A DNA stretch of 64,000 nucleotides from Xiheimicrobium sp052034585 (GTDB lineage Bacteria; Myxococcota; Myxococcia; Myxococcales; Myxococcaceae): positions 1 to 64,000 of the forward strand of contig JBPOIJ010000139.1 in NCBI GenBank assembly GCA_052034585.1, given 5' to 3'. Below, piece by piece: positions 1 to 8,259 of the stretch; position 1 is the stretch's first letter; the number at the start of each line of letters is the position of its first letter. Made by a program: the position numbers and the translations under genes. The notes under the pieces are model-generated. The model saw nothing but the letters and a program-made list of their open reading frames with translations. It was not told the DNA's origin and did not search any database.

Positions 1-393
1 AAGACGCAGGTCACCACCAAGGCGAAGAAGAAGGGTGACCCGAAGAACCCGGCGCTCGCGTCGGCGGCCTTGCTCGACTTCATCGGGCCCGCCCACTCCG
101 CCGAGGAGATGCGCCTGCCGATGCCGCCCACGCCCAGCGGGCACGGCGCCGACGTCGAGGGCTTCTTGGATCGGCCCTACGTCTCCACCGTCGCCGAGCG
201 AATGAGCGAGTACCGGCAGGCCGAGCTCGAGCGGGGCATGGCCGCGATTCGCGCCCCAACCGATCGGGTCGAGCGCCTTCGTTCCCTGCTGCAGCGCGAG
301 GCGCAGATGCTCAACCTCATCAGCAGCGTGGGGGAAGCGATGGCGGAGGTCGAGCGACGGCGCCGTGAAGAGCAAGCGGAAGAGGCCTTCTGA
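1..393 (+). CDS. Hypothetical protein, 5' end outside window
   Basis: The frame is open from base 1, so the true start lies upstream; about 130 residues are visible. The visible N-terminal part is Lys-rich and the C-terminal half is charged and helical (many Arg/Glu, heptad-like spacing), suggesting a coiled coil. No signal peptide or membrane segment is visible. It ends 3 bases before the LcrH-like TPR gene, so the two are almost certainly cotranscribed and it probably belongs to the T3SS-like locus. I do not recognise the family. A small coiled-coil stalk or chaperone-type T3SS component is possible, but that is an inference from position only. Confidence 0.6.
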   Translation, partial: KTQVTTKAKKKGDPKNPALASAALLDFIGPAHSAEEMRLPMPPTPSGHGADVEGFLDRPYVSTVAERMSEYRQAELERGMAAIRAPTDRVERLRSLLQREAQMLNLISSVGEAMAEVERRRREEQAEEAF

Positions 394-396
394 TCC

Positions 397-855
397 ATGC
401 CTCCCTCGAATGATCCGCAGCTCGCCGCTCGCCTGCAGAAGTGGGCCGACGGCAAAGCGACCCTCAAAGACGTGCGCGGCTACTCGAACGAAGAACTCTA
501 TTCGATCGCGCGGCTGGGGTACTTCTTCTTCTACCAGGGCAAGCTCGAAGAAGCCCGAACCGTGTTCCAGGGCCTCTACGCCGTCAACCCGCTCGACCCC
601 TATTTTGCAAAGGCTCTTGGCGTTGTGGAGATGGCCGCCGGAAACGCAGCCGGCGCGGTCGCGGCCTACGACGTCTGTCTCAAACTTTCGCCAAAAGATT
701 CAGCCGCTTACGTTGGTCGAGCGGAGGTGAAGGTGGCGCAGGGGCAGCGCAGCGCGGCCGTCGAGGACCTCCGTCGTGCGGCCCAGTTCGTGGACCCTGA
801 AGATCCCCTGAAAGACAAGATCGGCGCGCTGTTACAGCGGCTTTCCAGGAAATGA
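397..855 (+). CDS. LcrH/SycD-like TPR chaperone
   Basis: A 152-residue protein with about three tetratricopeptide repeats (roughly residues 35-140). The first repeat, with the pattern of aromatic residues followed by GKLEEA and VFQ, resembles class II type III secretion chaperones of the LcrH/SycD/CesD type, which hold hydrophobic translocators before export. The length is close to the usual 150-170 residues of that family. There is no signal peptide, so it is cytoplasmic. It sits just upstream of a small hydrophobic-helix protein that would be its natural client. Known: LcrH-type chaperones are encoded next to their substrates. Inferred: that this copy serves the 956-1600 product. Confidence 0.75.
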   Translation: MPPSNDPQLAARLQKWADGKATLKDVRGYSNEELYSIARLGYFFFYQGKLEEARTVFQGLYAVNPLDPYFAKALGVVEMAAGNAAGAVAAYDVCLKLSPKDSAAYVGRAEVKVAQGQRSAAVEDLRRAAQFVDPEDPLKDKIGALLQRLSRK

Positions 856-955
856 GAGGAAGGGTGGAGAAAGCACGCAACCGAAATGACAGGGTCGAGA
901 TAATCTCCACATCAGCGCCGCGGACTTCACCTCGGCCTACTCCAGGAGAAAACAC

Positions 956-1600
956 ATGAGCTTCCTCAGCAGCATTGGCAACTTCATCAAGCCGATTGGC
1001 ACCTCGATCCTCAAGGCGGTTGCTCCGAAGGCGGCTGAGGCCCTCAAGAGCGTCGTCGGGTTCGGCCTCGACAGCCTCTTCCAGGCGGGCACCTCTGGTC
1101 TGAAGGGTCTCCTTGGCGGGTTGCCGCTCGTCGGCCCCCTCGCCTCCGGCTTGGTCGACAAGCTCGCCCCCGGCCTGAAGAACCTGGCCTCGAACTTCTT
1201 CAACGGCCAGATCGACAAGCTGCTCGCGAACATCGTCGGCCAGCCGACCAGCCGCGACGTCAACATGGGCCCTGGCCAGCCGTCGACGCAGATCACCGCC
1301 CCGCCCATCCAGGACCGCGGTGGCAGCATCCCGGGCAACACCCCCACGGCTCCTTCGTCGGGCAGCAACGCCTCGACGGGCGCGGGCGGCGCGGGTGGCA
1401 CGAACTACAACGGCTCGTTCCCGGCGTTCCCTGAGGCCCCGAAGGACCCGAAGGACCTCAACGCGCAGAACAACTACCAGAAGCAGATGTTCGAGTACCA
1501 GCAGGCCCACCAGCAGATGATGCAGTTCTGGCAGATGATGACGACCACCCTGAAGGCCCAGGGCGACTCGATCAAGGGCATGATCCAGAACCTCCGCTAA
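956..1600 (+). CDS. Putative T3SS-like secreted or translocator-type protein
   Basis: A 214-residue protein in three parts. Residues 1-100 are hydrophobic/amphipathic helices (FLSSIGNFIKPIG..., GLKGLLGGLPLVGPLA). Residues 105-160 are a Gly/Ser/Pro/Thr-rich linker. Residues 165-214 are a Gln/Met-rich helix ending in KGMIQNLR. No Sec signal peptide is visible. A clear Shine-Dalgarno (CAGGAGA) precedes the ATG, and an intrinsic terminator follows the stop. It lies between LcrH-like chaperone genes and upstream of sctV. The client-type neighbourhood, amphipathic N-terminus and strong translation signals suggest an abundant exported subunit. This is an inference; no family is recognised, and an intracellular structural role remains possible. 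Confidence 0.6.
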   Translation: MSFLSSIGNFIKPIGTSILKAVAPKAAEALKSVVGFGLDSLFQAGTSGLKGLLGGLPLVGPLASGLVDKLAPGLKNLASNFFNGQIDKLLANIVGQPTSRDVNMGPGQPSTQITAPPIQDRGGSIPGNTPTAPSSGSNASTGAGGAGGTNYNGSFPAFPEAPKDPKDLNAQNNYQKQMFEYQQAHQQMMQFWQMMTTTLKAQGDSIKGMIQNLR

Positions 1601-1640
1601 CCTTCGCTGATGACAGGTCCGCAAGACTGAGTAGTATCCG

Positions 1641-1678
1641 CCGGGGACTTCCAAGAGGGAGTCCCCGGTTTTCTTTTC
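1641..1678 (+). terminator. Intrinsic terminator after the 956-1600 gene
   Basis: A perfect 9-bp stem (CCGGGGACT pairing with AGTCCCCGG) with a loop of about 10 bases is followed by a T-rich tract (TTTTTCTTTT). It lies between the small putative secreted protein gene and the next TPR gene. This makes the transcript of 956-1600 end early, or partly attenuates downstream genes. Confidence 0.9.
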
Positions 1679-1705
1679 CACTGCTGACGACGACGTGAGG
1701 GGACA

Positions 1706-2371
1706 ATGAGCAACGACAAGCGCGAACCGCCCAAGCCAATCGCCCCGGGCGTTCCGGTGACGGCGACGGGCCAGGTGATCTCGAGCGAAGTGACGAAGGA
1801 CTACGAGAAGATCCTCTACACGCCGGAGCGTCAAGCGATGCTCCAGCGCGGCGAGCTCAGCCTGCGTGACTACCACGCCATCAGCGGCCCCGAGATGCTC
1901 CAGATGGCGCTCATCGGCTTCCGCATGTACGAGAACGGCAAGTACAGCGAGGCGGAGACGATCTTCAACGGCCTCATCGCCCTCGATCCTCGTGAGGCGT
2001 ACTACTACACCGCGCTCGGCGCCGTGTACCTCGCCCAGGACAACTTCGAGCGCGCGAAGCACAACTTCGATCAGGCGCTCGCGTTCAACCCGAAGGAGCT
2101 CGCGGCCTACGTGAACCGTGGCGAGGCGCACCTCCGCATGGGCAACGTCATGGAGGCCGCGACCGACTTCAAGTCGGCGGTCGATCTCGATCCCACCGGC
2201 AAGGACCCGCTCGTGCTGCGCGCGCGCGTGCTCGCTGCCGCCGCCCTCGAGCTGATCGAAGGCGCGCAGGGTGGTGGCGACAAGGGCAAGAAGGCCGAGC
2301 CGGCCAAGAAGCCCGAGGCGAAGAAGGCCGCTGAGCCCGCGAAGAAGCCTGCGGCTGGCAAGAAGAAGTGA
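1706..2371 (+). CDS. LcrH-like TPR protein with Lys/Ala/Pro tail
   Basis: 221 residues. The N-terminal 50 residues are polar. Residues about 60-175 contain three TPR units (GFRMYENGKYSEAETIF, ALGAVYLAQDNFERA, NRGEAHLRMGNVMEA) of the LcrH/SycD type. The last 40 residues are a Lys/Ala/Pro/Glu-rich, presumably disordered tail with repeated KKPE/AKKP units. A strong Shine-Dalgarno (GAGGGGA) precedes the ATG at 1706. It follows the terminator and may be read by leaky termination or its own promoter. It is likely a cytoplasmic chaperone or scaffold of the T3SS-like apparatus. The basic tail is unusual for this chaperone class. Confidence 0.7.
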   Translation: MSNDKREPPKPIAPGVPVTATGQVISSEVTKDYEKILYTPERQAMLQRGELSLRDYHAISGPEMLQMALIGFRMYENGKYSEAETIFNGLIALDPREAYYYTALGAVYLAQDNFERAKHNFDQALAFNPKELAAYVNRGEAHLRMGNVMEAATDFKSAVDLDPTGKDPLVLRARVLAAAALELIEGAQGGGDKGKKAEPAKKPEAKKAAEPAKKPAAGKKK

Positions 2372-2377
2372 CGTGAA

Positions 2378-2983
2378 GTGAAGTCGTCGCGCAAGCCGAC
2401 TCCGGTTCCGGTCGTCTACTTCCCGAAGAAGTCGGCGACCCGGAGCCGAACCCAGACGATCCCCGAGCTCTTTCTCGGGGAAGATTCGAAGACCGAAGAG
2501 CTCGACCTCTCCTCCGACGGCAAGCGGCGCCGGCGAACGAAGAGCGGCTCCTTCGGGCGGATCACCCTCTCCGACGAGACTCCCGATCCGGGTCAGCAGG
2601 CCCAGGCGCGCTTCGACATGGCGGCGCTGGGCCATGAGCTCTTCTCTCGCGGGAAGATCGCCGAGGCCAAGGTGATCTTCGAGGGGCTAGCGGCCGACGC
2701 GGTGCGGTTCGCCGACGGCTTCGTCTTCACGATGCTGGGCACGATTCACCTCGCTCAGAACGAGCTCGAGAAGGCCGCGACGCGCTTCGAGGAGGCGCTG
2801 AAGATCGACGAGAACGATCTCGCGGCGTTGGTCTACCGCGCCGAGATTCGGCTGCAGAAGCGTCGGGTGCGGCAGGCCGTCGAGGATCTCCAGCGCGCGT
2901 TGGAGCTCGGGAGCCCCGAGGAGCCTTTCGTCGATCGCGCCAAGCGCCTCCTCCAGCTCGCCAAACGAACGGTGAAACGCTGA
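2378..2983 (+). CDS. LcrH-like TPR protein
   Basis: 201 residues from a GTG start 6 bases after the preceding stop. The first about 70 residues are Arg/Lys/Ser-rich and look disordered. Residues about 75-195 form three TPR units (ALGHELFSRGKIAEAKVIF, MLGTIHLAQNELEKA, VYRAEIRLQKRRVRQA) of the same class as the two upstream TPR genes. It has no signal peptide. It is the third LcrH-like paralogue in 2.6 kb and directly precedes sctV, so it is most likely a cytoplasmic chaperone or sorting-platform partner for export. Which client each paralogue serves cannot be told from sequence. Confidence 0.7.
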   Translation: MKSSRKPTPVPVVYFPKKSATRSRTQTIPELFLGEDSKTEELDLSSDGKRRRRTKSGSFGRITLSDETPDPGQQAQARFDMAALGHELFSRGKIAEAKVIFEGLAADAVRFADGFVFTMLGTIHLAQNELEKAATRFEEALKIDENDLAALVYRAEIRLQKRRVRQAVEDLQRALELGSPEEPFVDRAKRLLQLAKRTVKR

Positions 2984-3031
2984 CTGCCGGGCCCATTTCA
3001 GGGGCGAACTTGAGCTAGGCTGCGGCGCCTG

Positions 3032-5170
3032 ATGAGCAACGCGACCTCCGGATCCCCGACCGGCTTCCTCAACAAGTACTCGGACATCGCCCTCGCGGTG
3101 GTGGTGATCGCCATCATCGGCATGATGATCGTGCCGCTGCCGACGATCCTCCTGGACGTGCTGTTGACCATCAACATCAGCCTCTCGGTCATCATCCTCC
3201 TGATGACGATCTACATCCCCGGGGCGCTGCACTTCTCGGTGTTCCCGACGCTGCTGCTGATCACCACGATGTACCGGTTGGCCCTCACGGTCTCGACGAC
3301 GCGACTCATCCTCTCGACCGGTGATGCGGGTGAGGTCGTCTATTCGTTCGGTAACTTCGTGGCGCGCGGCAACTTCGTCGTCGGTGGAATCATCTTCGTG
3401 ATCCTCGTGATCGTGAACTTCATCGTGATCGCGAAGGGCTCGGAGCGCGTGTCCGAGGTCGCCGCCCGCTTCACCCTCGACGCCATGCCCGGCAAGCAGA
3501 TGTCGATCGACGCCGACCTGCGCGCTGGCTCGATCGACATGGAGGAGGGCAAGCGCAAGCGCCGCGACCTCGAGCGCGAGAGCCAGCTCTTCGGCGCGAT
3601 GGACGGCGCGATGAAGTTCGTCAAGGGCGACGCGATCGCCGGCATCATCATCACGGTCGTGAACCTGGTCGGCGGCCTCGCCATCGGCGTGATGCAGAAG
3701 GGGCTCTCGGCGGGCGACGCGGCGAAGAAGTACTCGCTGCTCACCATCGGCGACGGTCTGGTCGGAATGATCCCCGCGATCCTCATCTCGACGGCTGCCG
3801 GCATCATCGTGACGCGCGTCGGCGGTGAGGAAGAGGGCGCCCACCTCGGCAAGGACGTCGGCGGGCAGCTGATCGCCTTTCCCCGCGCGATCGCGATCGC
3901 CTCGGGCATGTTGATCGCGCTCGGCCTCATCCCCGGTCTGCCGAAGTTGCCCTTCTTCATCATGGGCGGCCTCGCCGGGGCGGGTGCGTACAAGCTGCTC
4001 AAGCCGAGCAAGAAGGGCGCGGAGGGCGCGGCCGACGGCGAGGCGGCGGAGAACGGGGAGAACGGAGACTCGCCTGCTGCTGCGGAGCCCGCCCCGAAGG
4101 AGCCGATCAACCCCGACTCCGAGCTCTTCATCCCGGTGGTGACGCCGATCGTGCTCGAGGTGTCCGACGCGCTGGTGCCGTTCGTCGACTCCCGCCAGGA
4201 CGGCGGCAAGTTCCTCTATGAGCTGATTCCCTTCATGCGCGACGGCCTCTTCGTCGAGCTCGGCGTTCGCTTCCCTGGAGTGCGGGCGCGTGGGAGCCCG
4301 GGCCTGCCGCCTGGCGCGTACCAGATTCAGATCAACGAAGTGCCGGTGGTGACGGGACAGGCGACGCTGGGCCACATCTTGGTGAATGACACCGTCGATC
4401 GTCTGAAGCTGATGAACATCGAAGGCTTCGAGGCGGTGAACCCGGCGACGCGGCAACCAGCTGCCTGGGTACCCGAGCAGAACAAGGACATGCTCGAGGC
4501 CGCGGGGCTCACCACCTGGGACGTGCCGGGCTACATCATTCTCCACACCGCGAGCGTGCTGCGTCGGCAAGCGCGTGAGTTCGTCGGTGTGCAGGAAGTG
4601 CAGTCGATGCTCGACCAGCTCGAGAAGGCCTTCCCTGCGATCGTGAAGGAAGTCGTGCCGAAGGTGGTGAACGTTCTCAAGCTGACCGACATCTTGGGGC
4701 GGCTCGTCGAGGAAGAGATCTCGATCCGCGATCTCCGCGGCATCCTCCAGGCGATCGCCGAGCACGGTCAGACCGAGGCCGACTCGGTGATGCTCACCGA
4801 GCACGTGCGCTCGTCGCAGAAGCGGTACGTCTCTCACAAGTACGCGCGCGGGACGAACACCCTCATCGTGTACCTGCTCGACCCGCAGATCGAAGAAGCG
4901 ATTCGCAGCTCGATCAAGCGCACCTCGGCGGGAACGCACCTGGCGCTCGAGCCCGACATCGCGCAGGAGATCGTCCAGGCGGTGAAGAACGAGTGTGGCC
5001 ACTTGCCTCCGACCGCGCAGCGACCGGTGATCCTCACCTCGATGGACATTCGCCGCTACGTCCGCAAGCTCCTCGAGTACGAGTTCAACCCGCCGTTCTC
5101 GGTGGTGAGCTACCAAGAGCTCTCGCCCGAGCTGAACATTCAGCCGGTCGCCCGAATCAGCACTCGCTGA
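3032..5170 (+). CDS. sctV: Type III secretion export gate protein SctV (FlhA/LcrD family)
   Basis: 712 residues, the usual length for FHIPEP-family export gate proteins. About eight membrane segments lie in residues 15-325. The cytoplasmic FHIPEP signature spans residues 136-164 (KGSERVSEVAARF, then LDAMPGKQMSIDADLR). A low-complexity Glu/Ala/Asn linker (329-363) leads to the large C-terminal nonameric-ring domain (365-712). In the family, SctV forms the inner-membrane export gate that receives chaperone-substrate complexes. The TPR chaperone genes and tail-anchored FHA protein around it favour a virulence-type or myxobacterial T3SS-like system over flagella. No other export components lie in the window; they may be upstream of base 1. 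Confidence 0.93.
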   Translation: MSNATSGSPTGFLNKYSDIALAVVVIAIIGMMIVPLPTILLDVLLTINISLSVIILLMTIYIPGALHFSVFPTLLLITTMYRLALTVSTTRLILSTGDAGEVVYSFGNFVARGNFVVGGIIFVILVIVNFIVIAKGSERVSEVAARFTLDAMPGKQMSIDADLRAGSIDMEEGKRKRRDLERESQLFGAMDGAMKFVKGDAIAGIIITVVNLVGGLAIGVMQKGLSAGDAAKKYSLLTIGDGLVGMIPAILISTAAGIIVTRVGGEEEGAHLGKDVGGQLIAFPRAIAIASGMLIALGLIPGLPKLPFFIMGGLAGAGAYKLLKPSKKGAEGAADGEAAENGENGDSPAAAEPAPKEPINPDSELFIPVVTPIVLEVSDALVPFVDSRQDGGKFLYELIPFMRDGLFVELGVRFPGVRARGSPGLPPGAYQIQINEVPVVTGQATLGHILVNDTVDRLKLMNIEGFEAVNPATRQPAAWVPEQNKDMLEAAGLTTWDVPGYIILHTASVLRRQAREFVGVQEVQSMLDQLEKAFPAIVKEVVPKVVNVLKLTDILGRLVEEEISIRDLRGILQAIAEHGQTEADSVMLTEHVRSSQKRYVSHKYARGTNTLIVYLLDPQIEEAIRSSIKRTSAGTHLALEPDIAQEIVQAVKNECGHLPPTAQRPVILTSMDIRRYVRKLLEYEFNPPFSVVSYQELSPELNIQPVARISTR

Positions 5171-5434
5171 CCGCCGCGAGAGGTGACATCGCCCGCCGCT
5201 GCTCAGTCTGGCGGCAGCGCTGTGGTTCTCCTGCGGCATGCAATCGGGTGCGTCGTTGGTTCATGCGGGCGCGGTGACGGGCGGCTCCCACCGGCGACGA
5301 CGAGGCGAACGCCGCTTCGTGCCCCGTCGATTCGATTCGCACCTGAGGCGGCTGGCACGGGGCGCTCGAGCAAGACCCCCTGCACCATCGACCGCGGCAG
5401 GCGCGTCCTGCGTTCTCGACGGGCGCGAGTCGGC

Positions 5435-6499
5435 TCAGGCGACGAAGACGAGGATCACGAGAATGATCGCGATCAGCACGAAGAAGCCGACTGCTCCGAG
5501 CGCGATCAGCGTCGTCTTGTTCGACAGATCGATCAGCTTGCCCGAGCCGGCTTCTGCCTCGTCTTCGGGTGGCGGATCTTCGGCGGTGTTGGCTGGGTCG
5601 CCTTCTTCGGGTGGGGGCTGGGGCTCCTCGGCTGGGGGCTCTTCGGGCGGAGGGGCCTCGGCCGCAGGCTCGGGCTCGGGTTCGGGCTGCGGCTCCGGTT
5701 CGGGCTCGGGCTCGGGCTTCTGCTCCTGATCTTCGGCGACGCTGACGGTGCCCTCTTCGTCCTGCGAGTCGGAGGGCAGCACCACTGGCGTCTCGCGCAC
5801 CTCGGAGGGGTCGAGGTACAGCAGCTTCATGCCGCCGATCTCGAGCTCGTCGCGGTCCTTGAGCGTCTGCTTCTTGGTGCGCTTCTTGTTGACCTTGATG
5901 CCATTGCGGCTGCCAAGATCTTCGACGTGGGTGCCCGACCAGTCGCGGCGAACCCGCGCGTGGCGGCGAGACACGAGATCGTCGTTGAGCACGATGTCGG
6001 CGGTGTCGTCGCGCCCGAAGACGTATTCCTGCGCGTCGCTGACCTCGATCTTCTGACCCTCCCGCGGGCCGTTCATCACCCGAAAGAAGGGCCGCTCCCC
6101 GGAGGTGCCGAGGCCCTTCATCACGTCCTTCACCAGGTTCCGGCTGACGAACATGGTGTTGCCGGCGTTGGACTCGGTGACGTCGGCGATGCGATCGAAG
6201 ACGACGTCGAACTGGGCGATCGCGATGGTGTCGCCGTTGCGCAGCAGCTGCTTCTCGTTCTTCTTGATCTTCGCGCCGTTGAGCAGCGTGCCGAAGCTCG
6301 AGCCGAGATCTTCGAGGAAGAAGAGGGTGCCGTCGCGGCTGATGCGGGCGTGGTTGCGCGACACCGCCGACTGCGCGAGCACGACGTCGCACTTGTCGTC
6401 ACGGCCGAGCGTGATGGTGTCCTCTCCGAGGGTCACCACCTGCGGCTTCTCGGCGCCTCCGGCTTCGGCGCGCTTCTTGACGGTGAGGCGAACGCCCAT
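5435..6499 (-). CDS. Double-FHA-domain, C-terminally tail-anchored membrane protein
   Basis: 354 residues. FHA domain 1 (about 25-100) has GR at 32-33 and SRNH at 47-50. FHA domain 2 (about 150-230) has FGR at 161-163, SRRH and LGSRNG. Both therefore keep the phosphothreonine-binding residues. A Pro/Glu repeat linker (about 245-320) leads to a single membrane helix at 331-353 that ends the protein. The predicted topology is cytoplasmic FHA domains with a tail anchor. The gene starts 8 bases after the TPR lipoprotein gene, so the two form an operon, convergent with sctV. FHA proteins occur in T3SS (SctD-like) and in T6SS/kinase signalling; a role at the nearby export gate is an inference. Confidence 0.85.
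   Translation of the reverse strand: MGVRLTVKKRAEAGGAEKPQVVTLGEDTITLGRDDKCDVVLAQSAVSRNHARISRDGTLFFLEDLGSSFGTLLNGAKIKKNEKQLLRNGDTIAIAQFDVVFDRIADVTESNAGNTMFVSRNLVKDVMKGLGTSGERPFFRVMNGPREGQKIEVSDAQEYVFGRDDTADIVLNDDLVSRRHARVRRDWSGTHVEDLGSRNGIKVNKKRTKKQTLKDRDELEIGGMKLLYLDPSEVRETPVVLPSDSQDEEGTVSVAEDQEQKPEPEPEPEPQPEPEPEPAAEAPPPEEPPAEEPQPPPEEGDPANTAEDPPPEDEAEAGSGKLIDLSNKTTLIALGAVGFFVLIAIILVILVFVA
5666..5719 (-). repeat. In-frame Pro-Glu codon repeat within the FHA gene
   Basis: This tract encodes residues 261-278 of the double-FHA protein as an almost perfect run of Pro-Glu dipeptides broken once by Gln-Pro. On the + strand it reads as degenerate hexanucleotide units (ggctcg/ggttcg). It is likely a rigid spacer that may vary in length between strains. 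Confidence 0.8.
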
Positions 6500-6507
6500 G
6501 GGACTCT

Positions 6508-7545
6508 TTAGTCACGCACGTACTGCTGACAGGTCGCCACCTGCGCCTGGTACTCGTTCTCGCTGGCGAACTTGATGAAGTTCTTGCACGCCGTCGACGC
6601 GTTCCGCTCGTCCGCGCGAGCCTTGAAGAGCTCGAAGAGGCCGAAGTGGCAGAGCACGAACTTCGCGTCGTACTTGAGACACCGTTTGTAGGCGCGCTCC
6701 TCGTCGGCCACCAGGCCCTGCTCCTTGAACTTGAGCGCGGCGGAGTACTCGCTCTCCGGCGTCTTCTGGCCGGCGGCGCGCTCCTTCACGTCGGTGAGCG
6801 CCTTGTCCTGCAGTTTGCACTTCTTCTCGGCGTTGATGATGTTGTTGCGGCAGATGATGTTGTTCGCGTCGGCCTCGATGCAGCTCGAGAACGCGTCCTT
6901 CGCGTCGCAGGGCTTGCCGAGCTCGACCAAGGTGTTGCCGAGCGACTGCCAGGCATCGACGAACTGGGGATCGAGCTTGGTCGCCTTCTCGAGCTCTTCC
7001 GCGGCGGTCTCGAGGTTCCCTTCCTCGAGCGCGATGAGCCCGAGCTCCTTGTAGGGATCGGCGAGGCTCGGGTTCACCTCGATGATCGTCCGCAGCTCCT
7101 TCTTGGCCTTGTCTGCCTGGCCGAGGCCGCGGAACGCGATCGAGAGGTTGTAGCGAGCCTCGGTGTAGTCGGGGTTCACCTTGAGCGCGCGCTGGAAGTT
7201 GTCGTGCGCTTTTCCGAACTGCTGATCGCCGAGGTAGATGTAGCCGAGGTTGTTGTAGGCCTGCGCCTGATCCTGGTTGAGGCGGAGCGCCTTGATGAAG
7301 AGCTCCTTGGCGACGTCTTTCTGGCCGCGCTTGAGGGCGATGAGGCCCTTGTTGACCCAGAGATCGGCGTACTGGGGCGAGAACTGAATGCCCAGATCGC
7401 ACTGCACCTCGGCGCGGGTGAGATCGCCCTGCGCGAGGTACTCGGTGCAGATGTTGTTGGCCTCGAGCGCGCGAGGGTGGGGCGGAGGCGTGGTGACGCA
7501 CCCCACCGAGAGCGCCAAGACGGCCAAGAGGACACGACGCGTCAT
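6508..7545 (-). CDS. TPR-repeat outer-membrane lipoprotein (Tgl/GltE-like)
   Basis: 345 residues from the ATG at 7545, chosen because a type II signal peptide starts there, with a lipobox ending at Cys16 (ALSVGC). About seven TPR units fill residues 30-230 (for example NKGLIALKRGQKDVAKELF, NNLGYIYLGDQQFGKA). The C-terminal third has spaced Cys residues that could form disulfides. The overall plan resembles the myxobacterial motility lipoproteins Tgl (PilQ assembly) and GltE. The match is by architecture, so no symbol is given. It lies 8 bases upstream of the FHA gene and divergent from a small barrel-like protein. Confidence 0.78.
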   Translation of the reverse strand: MTRRVLLAVLALSVGCVTTPPPHPRALEANNICTEYLAQGDLTRAEVQCDLGIQFSPQYADLWVNKGLIALKRGQKDVAKELFIKALRLNQDQAQAYNNLGYIYLGDQQFGKAHDNFQRALKVNPDYTEARYNLSIAFRGLGQADKAKKELRTIIEVNPSLADPYKELGLIALEEGNLETAAEELEKATKLDPQFVDAWQSLGNTLVELGKPCDAKDAFSSCIEADANNIICRNNIINAEKKCKLQDKALTDVKERAAGQKTPESEYSAALKFKEQGLVADEERAYKRCLKYDAKFVLCHFGLFELFKARADERNASTACKNFIKFASENEYQAQVATCQQYVRD

Positions 7546-7654
7546 GTCGCAGAAGTGTAGAGAGTTGGAGCGGACGGGGCAACGAAGGAAACCTGCACAA
7601 CCGGTCGGATTTGCGGGAGTTGTCGAGGACAAAGCCGGTAGAGTGCCGACCCGC

Positions 7655-8212
7655 ATGCGACTCCCTGCGCTCGCGCTCACCGTTGCCCTCGCCACCGCCG
7701 GATCGGCTCACGCCACCAGCTTCGCCAACCGGGGCCTGGGCCTCGGCTTCGGCTTCATGAAGATCATCAGCGACGACAGCACGGTTCCCGAGTTCTGCAT
7801 TCCGCTCTGGATCGAGGGCTCGTACTACGCGGAGAGCGGCTTCGACGTGTACGTGCGCATTCCCCTGGCGTTGGCGAGCGTGAAGGTGGGCGCGGCGACG
7901 GCGAGCGGAGCGGGCCTGGTGGTGGCGACGGGTGGGCAAGCGGGCGTTCGGTATCTCTTCATGGAGGAGACGCTGAGGCCCTTCGTCTCGCTGCACCTCT
8001 CGGGCATCTATGTGATCCGCCCCACGGGGTCGGGCGGCATCGACGTCGGGAGCAACCTGTTGGTCGGCCCGGGCCTCGGCGCGGGCGTCGAGTACTTCGT
8101 CTCCGACAGCATCTCGCTCCAAGCGCGCGGCTTCTTCGACTGGTTCATCGCGCTCAACGCACCGCAGCGGTTCTCGATCGGCGGAACGCTGACGGCGGCG
8201 ACGTACTTCTGA
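7655..8212 (+). CDS. Small secreted beta-barrel-like protein
   Basis: 185 residues from the ATG at 7655, selected because it begins a Sec signal peptide (cleavage expected after SAHA, about residue 19). The mature part has alternating hydrophobic/polar stretches, many Gly and aromatic residues, and a terminal Phe (AATYF). This pattern is typical of eight-strand outer-membrane beta-barrel proteins. The family is not recognised. The gene is divergent from the TPR lipoprotein with about 110 bp between them, so promoters for both should lie at 7546-7654. Confidence 0.65.
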   Translation: MRLPALALTVALATAGSAHATSFANRGLGLGFGFMKIISDDSTVPEFCIPLWIEGSYYAESGFDVYVRIPLALASVKVGAATASGAGLVVATGGQAGVRYLFMEETLRPFVSLHLSGIYVIRPTGSGGIDVGSNLLVGPGLGAGVEYFVSDSISLQARGFFDWFIALNAPQRFSIGGTLTAATYF

Positions 8213-8259
8213 GCGATCGCGAGCCTTCGCCGGTGCTTCGCGCTGCGTGAGGGGGCCGA

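Noticed and set aside
2687..5239. An 850-codon open frame antisense to sctV
   Set aside because: Its translation is Arg/His/Asp/Glu-rich low-complexity sequence without domains. Such frames arise from the GC bias of sctV codons on the other strand.
5171..5434. The 264-bp gap between sctV and the FHA gene, examined for a gene or bidirectional terminator
   Set aside because: Only low-complexity open frames and no T-flanked hairpin were found; it is shorter than a typical gene and has no recognisable feature.
5666..5719. Tandem hexamer-like pattern considered as a CRISPR or regulatory repeat
   Set aside because: There are no spacers. The pattern is simply in-frame Pro-Glu codons within the FHA gene.
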